In this document: in pieces, positions 1-10,353 of the stretch
How the letters are laid out: the number at the start of each line of letters is the position of its first letter
Position numbering within the stretch: position 1 is the first letter of the stretch
From: Fibrobacter sp.
GTDB lineage: Bacteria; Fibrobacterota; Fibrobacteria; Fibrobacterales; Fibrobacteraceae
DNA: 64,000 nucleotides
NCBI GenBank assembly: GCA_017526585.1
Contig: JAFXRC010000031.1
Coordinates: 50,345-114,344, forward strand
Reading direction: 5' to 3'
Program-made: the position numbers and the translations under genes
Notes under the pieces: model-generated
What the model was told of the DNA's origin: nothing
Databases searched by the model: none
The model's input: only the letters and a program-made list of their open reading frames with translations

Positions 1-1
1 C

Positions 2-2584
2 CCCGCCATGGAGGTCGTACTCGATTATGACTTCTACATGGGCATTCACGAAGTCACTTGCGGGGAATACGCCGAGGTCGCCAAGAAGGCGAAGCTCAAT
101 ACCTTCGGCAAATGCGAAAACGACAGCCTCCCCCTCACCGACATTACCTACTACGACGCCGTACTCTTTGCCAACGCCAAGAGCAAGCTCGAAAAACGCG
201 ATACGGCATACACCTACCGCAGCGCACTCTTCGACGGGGAAAAGCACTGCACGAACCTGGAAGGTTTCGCATTTCATGCAGATATTGATGGTTACAGACT
301 CCCTACCGAAGCAGAATGGGTCTACGCAGCGACACGAGCCTGGGATGTAAAGAAAAGTTGGAACAACCGCAACTCTGAATACAAGCTTCACCCTGTTTGC
401 AGCATCGGCACAGATTCTGCCGGATTCTGCGACATGGCTGGGAACGCCCTGGAATGGGTGAACGACTGGATGGGAAAATTCCACGACACGACCGTCACCA
501 ACTACGCAGGAGCGCCCGATGGTGGAGACATGGGAGAGCGAATTGTCAAAGGAGGAAGCTACTCTTCTTCAGAAAAAGAACTAAATCCCTACAGCCGAGG
601 AGATGTCTATACCGTCACGTCTTCAGTAAGAGCCGAATATGTCGGTTTTCGTCTAGCTTTCGGAAGCATCCCCGATGCTCTTTGGATGAATGATGATGGA
701 ACATCAACCTCCAATATCGTGACATCTCTCGTCGGGTCGGAAGCCATCAAGAATCTTACCGGAACATTCAACGCAAAGCTCGCCTTCCGCAACGATGTCA
801 GCGAAAACATTGCCTACCTGGACTACAGAAACGGAACTCTTTCCATTAAAGAAATTACAAAGGGAATCAACGCCTACCATCCCGATATTTCGCCAGACGG
901 CAACTGGATAGCCTATTGCACAGGCATTGAAGGAATCAGCGGGCCTTCATCCGTTTACGTACAGAGCCTTGACTCAAAAAAACCGTCAGGACCGATAAAG
1001 CTAAATGTTAAAAGTGCGGCCATTCCCCGCTGGCGAATCCTTGAAAACGGTGACACGGCAATCGTCTACGTGAACGACGCCGGGAACAACAAGGACGAAG
1101 CAACGTTCAAGAGCAATTCGACGTGGCAGGTAAAATTCGCGAACGGCAAGTTCGGAACACCGCAGAAGCTCTTTGACGGAGCATACCACGGCGGCATCAG
1201 CGATGACAATACGCTCGCCGTCTCTGGCGCAAGAATCCTGCGCGCCCGCGTCGCCAAGAAAGATGTCGTCTGGTACGATTCAGCCCAAGCCTGCAACGTA
1301 TCGCTTTCCCAGGACGGGACCAAGCGCACCGCATTCCTGGACTTCGCCGGGAAACCGGGCAAGGATTTTGCGGGCGAAAGCTACGCCACCCACGAACGGC
1401 TCTTTATCGCTGACAGCAACGGGAAGCTGATTCAGTCCATCAAGTCTCCTGCAGGTTATACCTTCGACCATACCGAATGGGCTACCGACGGTGAAAAATC
1501 CATCATCCTGGCAACGCTCACCAATTCTAACGGAGCCCACACAAAGATTGCCATCGTCAATCCAGAGGACAGCTCTACTACCGAAATTGTCGAAGGCGAA
1601 GAACTGTGGCATCCGAGCCTGTGGCTTAAAGAAGTTCAAAAGACTATTCCATCTACAGAAGATTCTACCGAGAACGACACGACATTCCACCTTGACCCGG
1701 ACAGCGCTGGCGTTTATTACAACACCTCAGGCAACTACGTCGCTGTACAATGGCGCTATAAAATGGAAATGCTTTGGCAGTACATGAATACAGCCAACGT
1801 CGTTGTATTGGGAAGTTCCCGAGCCATGTTCGCTGTAAACCCGCTCTACTTCAACAAGCCCTTTTTCGTTCTCAATCTTGCCAATTCGGAAAACACAAAA
1901 TACGGTTCCAAATACATCTTCCACAACTATGTCGTTCCACATTTCAAAAAGCTAAAATACATCATCATTTCTATGGATCTTGACCGTTGGTACCATGACA
2001 ACGACTACAACTTCTTTTATTCAAAATACAAGAATTTTCCCGGCTACATTTATGATGAAAACCACAATTTTTGGATTGACGGCATCCCCCAGGACCTTTT
2101 GGACATGACTTTCGAATCCCTTGGCCAGGAAAGCTATGCACAAAAGTTCCGTCCGGCACGGGGATTCCAGAAAAGCGCATCAAAGGGATGGGAACAAGAA
2201 AATGTTCCTATAAAGAGGGATTCCATGTGGTACTCGAAGAATTCGACAGTTTATTATAAAAACTACGACCTTCTCGTAGACATTATCAAAGAGGCGGCAG
2301 AGCACAACATCACCGTTATCGGCGTAGAATTCCCCCAGAGTCCCGCATTTAAGACAACAGGAAGCTACGCACAATTCGGTCTACAAAGAAGCCAGATGCC
2401 GCAACTGTTTGAAGAAATAAACAACATCAGCAAGACCTACCCAAACTTCATGTTTGTCGATGAAAATAAGATGGGTGATCATGACTACCCTGAAGAGATG
2501 GCCCAAGACGCAGGCCACCTATCAACAGAAGGTGCCAAGAAAATGTCTATTCGCCTAGATTCCTTATTGAGAACCCTGGAATAA
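2..2584 (+). CDS. Fibrobacter paralogous family (TIGR02171-type) secreted protein, 5' end missing
   Basis: The reading frame is open to the left edge, and the downstream paralogue carries a signal peptide and about 80 more N-terminal residues, so the true start lies outside the window. Order of parts: a SUMF1/formylglycine-enzyme-like domain (LPTEAEW, DMAGNALEWV, VKGGSY, GFRLA motifs), a TolB-like beta-propeller (HPDISPDGNW, DHTEWATDG), a short acidic Ser/Thr linker, and a C-terminal domain with GSSRA and DAGHLS, which resemble blocks I and V of SGNH hydrolases. The catalytic Cys region of true sulfatase activators is not visible, so the first domain may be structural. Probably exported and surface-linked; function unknown. 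Only 24 bp separate it from the next gene, its tandem copy. Confidence 0.85.
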   Translation, partial: PAMEVVLDYDFYMGIHEVTCGEYAEVAKKAKLNTFGKCENDSLPLTDITYYDAVLFANAKSKLEKRDTAYTYRSALFDGEKHCTNLEGFAFHADIDGYRLPTEAEWVYAATRAWDVKKSWNNRNSEYKLHPVCSIGTDSAGFCDMAGNALEWVNDWMGKFHDTTVTNYAGAPDGGDMGERIVKGGSYSSSEKELNPYSRGDVYTVTSSVRAEYVGFRLAFGSIPDALWMNDDGTSTSNIVTSLVGSEAIKNLTGTFNAKLAFRNDVSENIAYLDYRNGTLSIKEITKGINAYHPDISPDGNWIAYCTGIEGISGPSSVYVQSLDSKKPSGPIKLNVKSAAIPRWRILENGDTAIVYVNDAGNNKDEATFKSNSTWQVKFANGKFGTPQKLFDGAYHGGISDDNTLAVSGARILRARVAKKDVVWYDSAQACNVSLSQDGTKRTAFLDFAGKPGKDFAGESYATHERLFIADSNGKLIQSIKSPAGYTFDHTEWATDGEKSIILATLTNSNGAHTKIAIVNPEDSSTTEIVEGEELWHPSLWLKEVQKTIPSTEDSTENDTTFHLDPDSAGVYYNTSGNYVAVQWRYKMEMLWQYMNTANVVVLGSSRAMFAVNPLYFNKPFFVLNLANSENTKYGSKYIFHNYVVPHFKKLKYIIISMDLDRWYHDNDYNFFYSKYKNFPGYIYDENHNFWIDGIPQDLLDMTFESLGQESYAQKFRPARGFQKSASKGWEQENVPIKRDSMWYSKNSTVYYKNYDLLVDIIKEAAEHNITVIGVEFPQSPAFKTTGSYAQFGLQRSQMPQLFEEINNISKTYPNFMFVDENKMGDHDYPEEMAQDAGHLSTEGAKKMSIRLDSLLRTLE

Positions 2585-2608
2585 ATAAACTACAGTTATT
2601 TTAAAGCC

Positions 2609-5494
2609 ATGAATTTATTTTTCATTGCAATTTTTTCGTTGTTTGTTTTTATAAGCTGCAGCAACAGCGATTCGTTCACACCACCCGCAGACGATGTTTC
2701 TGAACCTTCTTTAGCCGACACGACCGAAATTTCAAGCGCTACAGAAGATTCCATTTCAGAGATAACAATCGAGGGTATGCTCCGACTTGCCGGTGGCAAG
2801 GTCATCCTTGGCACCAACGACACGAACTTCAGGGAAAACGAACGCCCCGCCATGGAGGTCGTACTCGATTACGACTTCTACATGGGCATTCACGAAGTCA
2901 CTTGCGGGGAATACGCCGAGGTCGCCAAGAAGGCAAAGCTCAAGACTTTCGGCACATGCGAAAACGACAGTCTCCCCCTCACCGACATTACCTACTACGA
3001 CGCCGTACTCTTTGCCAACGCCAAGAGCAAGCTCGAAAAACGCGATACGGTATACACCTACCGCAGCGCACTCTTCGATGGGGAAAGCCACTGCACCAAC
3101 CTGGAAGGCTTCGCATTCCATGCTGATGTCGATGGCTTCAGGCTCCCGACCGAAGCGGAATGGGTCTTCGCGGCGACACGCGCATGGAACCTCAAGAAAA
3201 GCTGGAACAACAGCAACTCCGGATACAAGCTACACCCCGTCTGCAGCAAGGACGCCGACTCCGCGGGATTCTGCGACATGGCCGGGAACGCCCTGGAGTG
3301 GGTGAACGACTGGATGGGAAAATTTCGCGACACGACCGTCATTAACTATGCAGGAGCCCCGAATGGAGGAAACCAGGGGGAACGCGTCGTCAAGGGCGGC
3401 TACTACTCATTTTCTGAAAAACAACTCAGCCCCTACAGCCGCGGGGACGTCTACACGGTAACATCATCAACAATGGCAGAATACGTGGGCTTCAGACTCG
3501 CAATCGGAATCATCCCCAACGCGCTTTGGATGGGAAACGACGGAAAATCTCAAACAAGTTCCATCACGGCGCTTGCAAGCAACGAGACCGTCAAGGCCAT
3601 TACAGGCTCATACAACGTCAAGCTGGCATTCCGCAATGACGTCACCGGGAACATATCCTACATAAACTACCAGAACATTCCCATTTCCATTCAGGAAATC
3701 ACCGACGGCATAGACGCCTACCACCCCGAAATCTCACCGAACGGAAGCTGGGTCGCGTTCTGCACGGGGATGGAGGGAGTCTCGGGAAAATCGACGATCT
3801 ACGTGCAAAGCCTCGACGAAGATTCGACAATCCAGGTAAAGCTCAACAGCAACGGCGCTGCCATTCCGCGATGGCGTGTACTCGACAACGGAGACACGGT
3901 TATCGTCTATGTGAGCGATGCCGGGAACAACAAGGACGACGCCACGTTCAAGAGCGCGTCCACCTGGCAGGTCAAGTTCTCCAACGGCAAGTTCGGCAAG
4001 CCGGAAAAGCTCTTCGACGGCGCCTACCACGGCGGCATCAGCGAAGACGGGAAGCTCGCTGTATCGGGAGCAAGATTACTCCGCGCCCGCGTATTGGGAA
4101 AGGACAGGGTCTGGTACAACAGCGAACAGGCATGTAACGCCTCGCTGGCCCAGGACGGGACAAAGCGGACGGCATTCCTGGACTTCGGAGGCAGAACAGG
4201 ACGTAAATTCGCAGGCAGCAACTACGCCACGCACCAGAGGATCCTCATCGCCGACAGCAACGGGAAACTCCTACAGACAATAGAAGCCCCGGCCGGTTAC
4301 ACCTTCGACCATACCGAATGGGCTACCAACGGAACCAAGTCGACCATCGTAGCCACTCTCACCAACGTCAACGGGGCCCACGAAAAAATCGTGCTCGTGG
4401 ATCCCGATGACAACAGCGTCACAGAACTCGCAGAGGGCGAAGAACTTTGGCACCCGAATCTTTGGATAAAAAAGAAAAAAACTATTCAGCCCTCGATAAC
4501 CTCTTCATCAGAAGAGTTCTCATCGTCTTCGCAAACAGAGTCTTCCTCACCGGAATCCTCCGAAAGCGCGTCCGAACCCGAACAGCCCTTTATACTTGAT
4601 TATGACAGCGCTGGCGTGTACTATAATTCAACAGGAAACTACATCGCCGCTCAATGGCGCTATAAGATGGAAATCCTGTGGCAATACATGGATTCAGCGA
4701 ACATAGTCGTTTTGGGAAGTTCTCGAGCCCTGCACGGAGTTGATCCTCAAATTTTCCAAGTCCCATTCTTCGGAATAAACTTGGCCAATACGCAAAACAC
4801 CCACCATGGTTCACAATACATTTTCCATAATTACGTATTGCCCCATTTTAAAAAATTAAAATACGTCATCATCTCTGTTGATTTAGACCGTTGGTACAAA
4901 CCAATATCACATAGTTTCTTCTATAAAAAATACCTGAACTTTCCCGGCTACAAATACGACGCAAACCATGAATTTTGGACAAAGGGAAAGCCAACAGATC
5001 TATTCGAATACACCTACGAATCCCTCGGTAACGAGGCATACGGAAAGGTTCTTCGCCAAACAAAAGGGTTCCTAACCTCTAATGCAGAAGGATGGGAGCA
5101 AAACAACGTTCCGTTAGAACGGGATTCAAGTTTGTTTAGCGAAGATTCTCTAAACTACTATGAGAACTACAATTATCTGCTGGAAATCATAAAAGAGGCT
5201 GCCGAGCACGACATCGTCGTCATTGGAGTGGAATGCCCCGAAAGTCCTGCTTACAGAGAAACAGGATCTTATGGCAAATATGGACTCAAAAGAAGTCAAA
5301 TGCCAGTGCTACTCCAAGAAATAGAGGACATTAGCAAGACCTATCCGAACTTCGTTTTCTTCGACGAAAACAAAATGGGAAATCACGACTATACAGACGA
5401 TATGGCCTTGGATGCAGATCATCTTGCAACTTTAGGCGCAGAACAGCTCTCACACCGTCTAGACTCTCTCATCAGAGCCTTAAATATTTTCTAA
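2609..5494 (+). CDS. Fibrobacter paralogous family (TIGR02171-type) lipoprotein, tandem copy
   Basis: 961 residues. The N-terminus is a lipoprotein signal with lipobox FISC (Cys17). Then come a SUMF1-like domain (about 55-300), a beta-propeller (about 310-640), a Ser/Glu-rich linker (about 645-675, much longer than in the upstream copy), and an SGNH-like domain with GSSR at 703-706 and DADHL at 935-939. The first ~270 nt shared with the upstream copy are nearly identical, and divergence rises after that. Family membership is recalled from TIGRFAM descriptions; the SGNH assignment is my inference from motif spacing. If the Ser/Asp/His set is real, an esterase or acyltransferase acting on surface glycans would fit. 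Confidence 0.85.
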   Translation: MNLFFIAIFSLFVFISCSNSDSFTPPADDVSEPSLADTTEISSATEDSISEITIEGMLRLAGGKVILGTNDTNFRENERPAMEVVLDYDFYMGIHEVTCGEYAEVAKKAKLKTFGTCENDSLPLTDITYYDAVLFANAKSKLEKRDTVYTYRSALFDGESHCTNLEGFAFHADVDGFRLPTEAEWVFAATRAWNLKKSWNNSNSGYKLHPVCSKDADSAGFCDMAGNALEWVNDWMGKFRDTTVINYAGAPNGGNQGERVVKGGYYSFSEKQLSPYSRGDVYTVTSSTMAEYVGFRLAIGIIPNALWMGNDGKSQTSSITALASNETVKAITGSYNVKLAFRNDVTGNISYINYQNIPISIQEITDGIDAYHPEISPNGSWVAFCTGMEGVSGKSTIYVQSLDEDSTIQVKLNSNGAAIPRWRVLDNGDTVIVYVSDAGNNKDDATFKSASTWQVKFSNGKFGKPEKLFDGAYHGGISEDGKLAVSGARLLRARVLGKDRVWYNSEQACNASLAQDGTKRTAFLDFGGRTGRKFAGSNYATHQRILIADSNGKLLQTIEAPAGYTFDHTEWATNGTKSTIVATLTNVNGAHEKIVLVDPDDNSVTELAEGEELWHPNLWIKKKKTIQPSITSSSEEFSSSSQTESSSPESSESASEPEQPFILDYDSAGVYYNSTGNYIAAQWRYKMEILWQYMDSANIVVLGSSRALHGVDPQIFQVPFFGINLANTQNTHHGSQYIFHNYVLPHFKKLKYVIISVDLDRWYKPISHSFFYKKYLNFPGYKYDANHEFWTKGKPTDLFEYTYESLGNEAYGKVLRQTKGFLTSNAEGWEQNNVPLERDSSLFSEDSLNYYENYNYLLEIIKEAAEHDIVVIGVECPESPAYRETGSYGKYGLKRSQMPVLLQEIEDISKTYPNFVFFDENKMGNHDYTDDMALDADHLATLGAEQLSHRLDSLIRALNIF

Positions 5495-5571
5495 ATTTAC
5501 CTCCGAAAAATTTAGCTGGCACGTGTTTTGCGCCCGATTGATGGAGCGAAACGCATGCCAAAGAGGAAAAG

Positions 5572-8007
5572 ATGAAAGTTTCTTTGAATTGGCTCAGACG
5601 TCACGTTGATCTTCCGGAATCTGCGGAAGAAGTTGCAAAGGCATTGACCTCCATCGGCTTGGAAGTCGAAGGTATGGAAGAACCGGGCAAGGTTTATGAA
5701 AAGCTGATTGTGGCAAAGGTTCTTACCTGCGATGCCCACCCGGACAGCGACCACTTGCACATTACGACCGTCAATAACGGCAAAGAAACCATCCAGGTTG
5801 TTTGCGGCGCTCCGAACGTAGCCGCCGGCCAGACCGTGGTACTTGCCCCGATCGGTGCAGAACTTCCGCTCCCCGATGGCACCATGCTCAAGATGAAAAA
5901 GTCCAAGATTCGCGGCGTTGAAAGCTTCGGTATGATTTGCGCCGAAGACGAAATCGGCCTCAGCGACGACCACGGCGGAATCATGGTTCTCGACGACAGC
6001 ATTCCCGCTGGCACCCCGTTCGTAAGCCTCGGCCTCTACGACGTCTGCTTTGAACTGAACGTGACCCCGAACCGCCCGGACGCCCTCAGCCACCGTGGCG
6101 TGGCCCGCGAACTCGCCGCCAAGTTCGGCCGTCCGCTCAAGCCGCTCGCCTACGAACTCAAGGAAGATTCCGAAGCAGCCAGTTCCGCCATCAGCCTCGA
6201 AGTGGTTCCGGGTTGCGGTTGCTCCCGCTATGTAGGCCGCGTCATCAAGGACGTGAAGGTTGAAAAGTCTCCGGCTTGGCTCGCCAAGCTCCTGCATGCA
6301 GTTGGCATGAACAGCATCAACAACGTGGTCGATATCACGAACTTCATTCTGATGGACGTGGGCCAGCCGCTCCACAGCTTTGACATGGACCAGCTGCACG
6401 GCAACAAGATTAAGGTCCGCCGCGCTGTAAAGGGCGAAAAGATCGAAACCATCGACCACACCGCTCACGAACTCGTTGAAAACGACCTCGTGATTTGCGA
6501 CGGCGACCGTCCGGCTTGCGTAGCCGGCGTGATGGGCGGCGTTGAATCCGAAATTGTCGATGCCACCAAGAACGTGTTCCTCGAAAGCGCCTGGTTCAAC
6601 CCGACCATCGTCCGCAAGCAGGCCAAGCGCCTTTGCATTTCGACCGATTCCAGCTACCGATTCGAACGCGAAATTGACTTTACCACCCAGGACGAATACA
6701 GCCGCTATGCCTGCGCCATGATTCAGGAAGTCGCGGGTGGCCGCATTCTCAAGGGTTCCGTCGAATACACCGGCGACGACCACAAGAAGAATTTGAACGA
6801 AGTCACGCTTCGCACTGCCCGCGCCGAAAAAGTCATCGGCATGAAGATTGCGGCTGCTGACATCGAAAAGTACCTCACAGGTATCGCCCTCGAAGTCGTG
6901 AAGAAGGACGCCGAATCTATCACCTTCAGGATTCCGGGATTCCGCCCCGACCTCGAACGCGAAGTGGACCTCATCGAAGAAGTCGCTCGACTCATCGGTT
7001 TCGACAACATCCCGTACACGCTGCCGAGCTTCAAGATGCAGCCGAACGAACTTCCGCCGATCGAAGTCCTGAACCGCAAGATCCGCAAGACCTTGTCTGC
7101 AATGGGTCTGCACGAATGCTTGAGCCTGCGCTTTACGAGCAAGGCCCGCACCGAAGCTCTGTTCGGCGCCGAAAATGACGACCGCCGTAGCAAGCCCGCA
7201 GCACTCCTCAACCCGCTTTCCGACGAACTCGGCGTGGTTCCGACCAGCCTCCTCCCGAATCTTCTCAAGAGCGTTGCCGAAAACGAAAAGAACCGCCCCG
7301 GTTCCGTTCGCCTGTTCGAAGTTGCCAAGGGTCAGTTCAAGCGCGACCGCAAGGACGTGCGCGATCCGGGCTTCGACGAATCGAACCTCGTCGCCCTCGC
7401 CGTTGCAGGCGCCTTCGACGTGAACCCGCTCAACGACAAGCCCGCCCAGATTGACTTTGCAGCCTTCAAGGGCCTGGTACAGAGTTTCCTCAAGCGCGTG
7501 GGCCTCGTCGTGGAATTCCGCGTTCCCTCCAAGCCCGAAATCTTCTTACATCCGGGCAAGCAGGTCGAAGTCCTCGCCGACGGCGTGGTGCTTGGCACCA
7601 TGGGCGAACTCCACCCCTCCGTGATGGCCGCCTTCGATATCGGTTACACCACCTACGTGATGGAACTCGACATGGACAAGATGGAACACGCTACCCACAA
7701 GAAGATCGTGTTCGAACCGTTCAGCCGCCAGGTACCGTCTAGCCGCGACATTTCCCTCGAAGTCGACAAGACCATGACTCACGAACAGATTCTTGCACGC
7801 ATCAAGGGCCTGAACCCGAAGAACCTTGCAAAGATTACGCTCAAGAGTATCTACGAAGGCGACAAGATCGAAGCCGGCAAGAAGAACCTGGTCTACAGCC
7901 TGACCTACCAGGCCATGGACCGCACGCTTACCGACGACGAAGTCAACAAGGCCCACAACAAGCTGCGTGACAAGCTCGTCGCAAACGGCGATATCATGCT
8001 CCGCTAA
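5572..8007 (+). CDS. pheT: phenylalanine-tRNA ligase beta subunit
   Basis: 811 residues, the usual length for bacterial PheRS beta. It charges tRNA-Phe together with PheS (alpha2beta2), and no pheS lies next to it. Visible parts: N-terminal tRNA-binding OB domain (about 40-150, HPDSDHL then VCGAPNV), B3/4 editing domain (VTPNRPDALSHRG), B5 region (IPGFRPDLEREVDLIEEVAR), and a C-terminal ferredoxin-like anticodon-binding domain (PSSRDISLEV onward). The ATG follows an AGAGGAAAAG ribosome binding site. An intrinsic terminator follows about 50 bp after the stop. Confidence 0.97.
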   Translation: MKVSLNWLRRHVDLPESAEEVAKALTSIGLEVEGMEEPGKVYEKLIVAKVLTCDAHPDSDHLHITTVNNGKETIQVVCGAPNVAAGQTVVLAPIGAELPLPDGTMLKMKKSKIRGVESFGMICAEDEIGLSDDHGGIMVLDDSIPAGTPFVSLGLYDVCFELNVTPNRPDALSHRGVARELAAKFGRPLKPLAYELKEDSEAASSAISLEVVPGCGCSRYVGRVIKDVKVEKSPAWLAKLLHAVGMNSINNVVDITNFILMDVGQPLHSFDMDQLHGNKIKVRRAVKGEKIETIDHTAHELVENDLVICDGDRPACVAGVMGGVESEIVDATKNVFLESAWFNPTIVRKQAKRLCISTDSSYRFEREIDFTTQDEYSRYACAMIQEVAGGRILKGSVEYTGDDHKKNLNEVTLRTARAEKVIGMKIAAADIEKYLTGIALEVVKKDAESITFRIPGFRPDLEREVDLIEEVARLIGFDNIPYTLPSFKMQPNELPPIEVLNRKIRKTLSAMGLHECLSLRFTSKARTEALFGAENDDRRSKPAALLNPLSDELGVVPTSLLPNLLKSVAENEKNRPGSVRLFEVAKGQFKRDRKDVRDPGFDESNLVALAVAGAFDVNPLNDKPAQIDFAAFKGLVQSFLKRVGLVVEFRVPSKPEIFLHPGKQVEVLADGVVLGTMGELHPSVMAAFDIGYTTYVMELDMDKMEHATHKKIVFEPFSRQVPSSRDISLEVDKTMTHEQILARIKGLNPKNLAKITLKSIYEGDKIEAGKKNLVYSLTYQAMDRTLTDDEVNKAHNKLRDKLVANGDIMLR

Positions 8008-8059
8008 AAGCTGTACCTCCGGTGCAGCAACGCTACTACAAGCAGTCTCTAAAAAAATT

Positions 8060-8096
8060 AAACCGCTGAGGCTATCACCTCGGCGGTTTCTTTTTT
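8060..8096 (+). terminator. intrinsic terminator after pheT
   Basis: A 12-bp stem (AAACCGCTGAGG against CCTCGGCGGTTT, one G-U pair) with a 6-nt loop is followed by a T run. Confidence 0.9.
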
Positions 8097-8136
8097 CAAA
8101 ATTTGCAACGGTTCGCGCCGCAAGCCAAAACAGCTT

Positions 8137-8514
8137 TTATTCCAGCGCTTCGCGAATTTGCTGGATAAAGTTCATCTCTTCGGGCGACACATTGCTTTCA
8201 TTGTCGTCTTCCTTAGAGGCGTTCGCCACACGGAGCATCGATTCCAGCACCTTGCTCTTGAATTCGCCAGACTCGTTTTTGAGGACCTCAACACAAGCGG
8301 CGGCGCGGTCTTTGGCCGATGAGAACTTCGCGTAGGTATTGTTGAAGTCATCCCACGAAACATCCGGGGTCAGTTCGTCATGAATCGCATCAAGCGTATC
8401 GCTTTCGGTTTGGGTTGCCGAAGTAGACCCCGGCAGAAGTTTGTCGGTTTCAGTTTCGTGATACAGGCATGCCACCTGCCAAGATAGGATCAAAAGCGCT
8501 AATTTCGAATTCAT
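8137..8514 (-). CDS. small exported acidic protein of unknown function
   Basis: 125 residues when started at the ATG preceded by GAGG with 6-nt spacing; a start nine codons further upstream lacks such a site. The N-terminus is short and hydrophobic (LALLILSWQVAC) and could be a signal peptide; the QVAC lipobox is weak. The rest is acidic and probably helical, without a recognised motif. It is divergent from dnaX, with 57 bp between the start codons. Confidence 0.6.
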   Translation of the reverse strand: MNSKLALLILSWQVACLYHETETDKLLPGSTSATQTESDTLDAIHDELTPDVSWDDFNNTYAKFSSAKDRAAACVEVLKNESGEFKSKVLESMLRVANASKEDDNESNVSPEEMNFIQQIREALE

Positions 8515-8558
8515 CGGGTACCTCGTAATTTTTCTCCCCAAATAATACTAAAAAATTC

Positions 8559-8564
8559 TATATT
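8559..8564 (+). promoter_or_regulatory. -10 box TATATT of dnaX
   Basis: The hexamer ends 7 nt before the dnaX ATG and no ribosome binding site is visible, so the transcript should start at or next to the start codon. Confidence 0.6.
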
Positions 8565-8571
8565 CCCACAC

Positions 8572-10338
8572 ATGGCATACGTAGCAATGGCCCGAAAGTG
8601 GCGACCGCAATCCTTCGACGACATGGTCGGACAGGAACATATCGCAAAGACCCTCCAGAACGCAATTGAAGGAGGCAGACTTCACCATGCATTCCTTTTC
8701 ACAGGAACCCGCGGTGTAGGTAAAACCACCAGTGCCCGTATCCTCGCCCGCACACTGAACTGCACCGGCGGAGACCCGCTCCACCCTTGCGGACAATGTG
8801 AAAGTTGCAAAGATATTCTCGGCGGAAACCCGATGGATGTCTTTGAAATTGACGCCGCCTCGAATACAGGCGTCGACAACATCCGTGACGTGATCGAACG
8901 TGTACAGTATCCGCCCGTCATCGGAAAATACAAGATTTTTATTCTCGACGAAGTCCACATGCTGACTTCGGGTGCATTCAACGCGCTGCTCAAGACGCTC
9001 GAAGAACCGCCTGAACATGTGATTTTCATTTTTGCGACCACCGAAGTGAACAAGGTGCCGCAGACCATTTTGAGCCGCGTACAAAGATTCGACTTCAAGC
9101 GACTCACCGTCGAACAGATTCGCAGCCGCCTGCGCTACATTTGCGAACAGGAAGGCATCAACGCAACAGACGAAGCGCTCGACATCTTCGCTGAAAAAGC
9201 CGACGGTTCCATGCGCGACGGCCTCACCTACTTTGACCAGGCATACGCATTCACTGGCAACGAGATGAATGCCGACGCCGTGCGCAGCGTTCTTGGTATT
9301 CCGCCAGTCGAGTTGTTCTTTACGCTGATTTCGGCGATTGAGAGCCACGACCTCAAGGAATGCTTCAAGATGGTGGATGATGCCTGCAAGCGCGGAATCG
9401 AATTCACTCCGCTGTTGGATGGTTTCGGCAAGTTCTTAAGGAACCTGCTGTACGCTCGTCTCGACGCGTTCTCCCCCGATGCATTGAACATTTCGGAAGA
9501 ACTCTACACCAAGTACAAGAGCTGCGCTCTCGAACTCAAGAACGGCGATATCTTGCGCATCAGCAAGATGCTTATCGACCTGCAGGCGACGCTGCGCTAC
9601 AGCACGAACCCGCGACTTCTTGTAGAAACGACTTTCGCCCGCATGGCATGGCTCGACAGGCTGACCGATTTACGACGCGCCCTTGCCGCCATTAACGATC
9701 CGAGCAAAGCAAACGCCTCCGATGAGGCGCTAAAAAAAAAAGTAACTGAAGTTCAAAATATGCTGGACGCCGAGGAAGAAGCCAAGGCGTTACGGCAGCG
9801 AGAAGAAAGCCCCTTCGCTGCACTGCAGCAGGATTTTGCAGGTGGATACAACGGTGACATCTATAGTCGCTATGAAATTTCTGCCGCCTGGGGCGCCATC
9901 AAAACCCATATTGCAGACTCCGGAGACTTTGCATTCTCCGTTGCACTCAACGACACGGTTCTTGAAACAATCGACTTGAAGGCTACGCCCTTCCCCATTG
10001 CGCTCACCTATCTCGGAGACACCGCAAGCGACGCCTGGGGTATCAAGCAGATGGAAGAACACCCTGAATATATGGAACGGCTCAAGCAGATTCTCGAAGA
10101 AAAGCTGCAAACTCCCGTTCTGTTAACCTTGAAGACCAGGGCATTCAACGAGACCGAGCTTCAAATCCGTAAGCAGGCGCAGATGTCGCCCTACGAGTTG
10201 GATCTGGAAAAGGAACCCTATCTCGCCAAACTGAAGGATCTCTTCAGGGCGGAACTCATCTACAGCCACAAGCTCAATCGCCCCGTGGTCCCGCAACAGG
10301 CAGAGTCCTGCGACGCAGACGGTGATGAAAATAGCTAG
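8572..10338 (+). CDS. dnaX: DNA polymerase III gamma/tau subunit
   Basis: 588 residues. Clamp-loader ATPase of the replicative polymerase. Walker A GTRGVGKTT is at 45-53, zinc-binding cysteines at 64, 73, 76 and 79, Walker B/DEVH in ILDEVHML, and the SRVQRF arginine-finger region follows. The N-terminal 360 residues are the conserved AAA+ and lid domains; the C-terminal part is a divergent tau-like extension. The gene lacks a Shine-Dalgarno site and has a -10 box just upstream. Confidence 0.96.
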   Translation: MAYVAMARKWRPQSFDDMVGQEHIAKTLQNAIEGGRLHHAFLFTGTRGVGKTTSARILARTLNCTGGDPLHPCGQCESCKDILGGNPMDVFEIDAASNTGVDNIRDVIERVQYPPVIGKYKIFILDEVHMLTSGAFNALLKTLEEPPEHVIFIFATTEVNKVPQTILSRVQRFDFKRLTVEQIRSRLRYICEQEGINATDEALDIFAEKADGSMRDGLTYFDQAYAFTGNEMNADAVRSVLGIPPVELFFTLISAIESHDLKECFKMVDDACKRGIEFTPLLDGFGKFLRNLLYARLDAFSPDALNISEELYTKYKSCALELKNGDILRISKMLIDLQATLRYSTNPRLLVETTFARMAWLDRLTDLRRALAAINDPSKANASDEALKKKVTEVQNMLDAEEEAKALRQREESPFAALQQDFAGGYNGDIYSRYEISAAWGAIKTHIADSGDFAFSVALNDTVLETIDLKATPFPIALTYLGDTASDAWGIKQMEEHPEYMERLKQILEEKLQTPVLLTLKTRAFNETELQIRKQAQMSPYELDLEKEPYLAKLKDLFRAELIYSHKLNRPVVPQQAESCDADGDENS

Positions 10339-10353
10339 TTTCGCCAACTAACT

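Noticed and set aside
5495..5571. A phenylalanine attenuator or T-box ahead of pheT
   Set aside because: Only 77 bp, no Phe-rich short frame and no terminator hairpin visible.
5512..7113. 533-codon open frame opposite pheT
   Set aside because: PheT is clear on the other strand; the antisense product is compositionally odd and begins within pheT.
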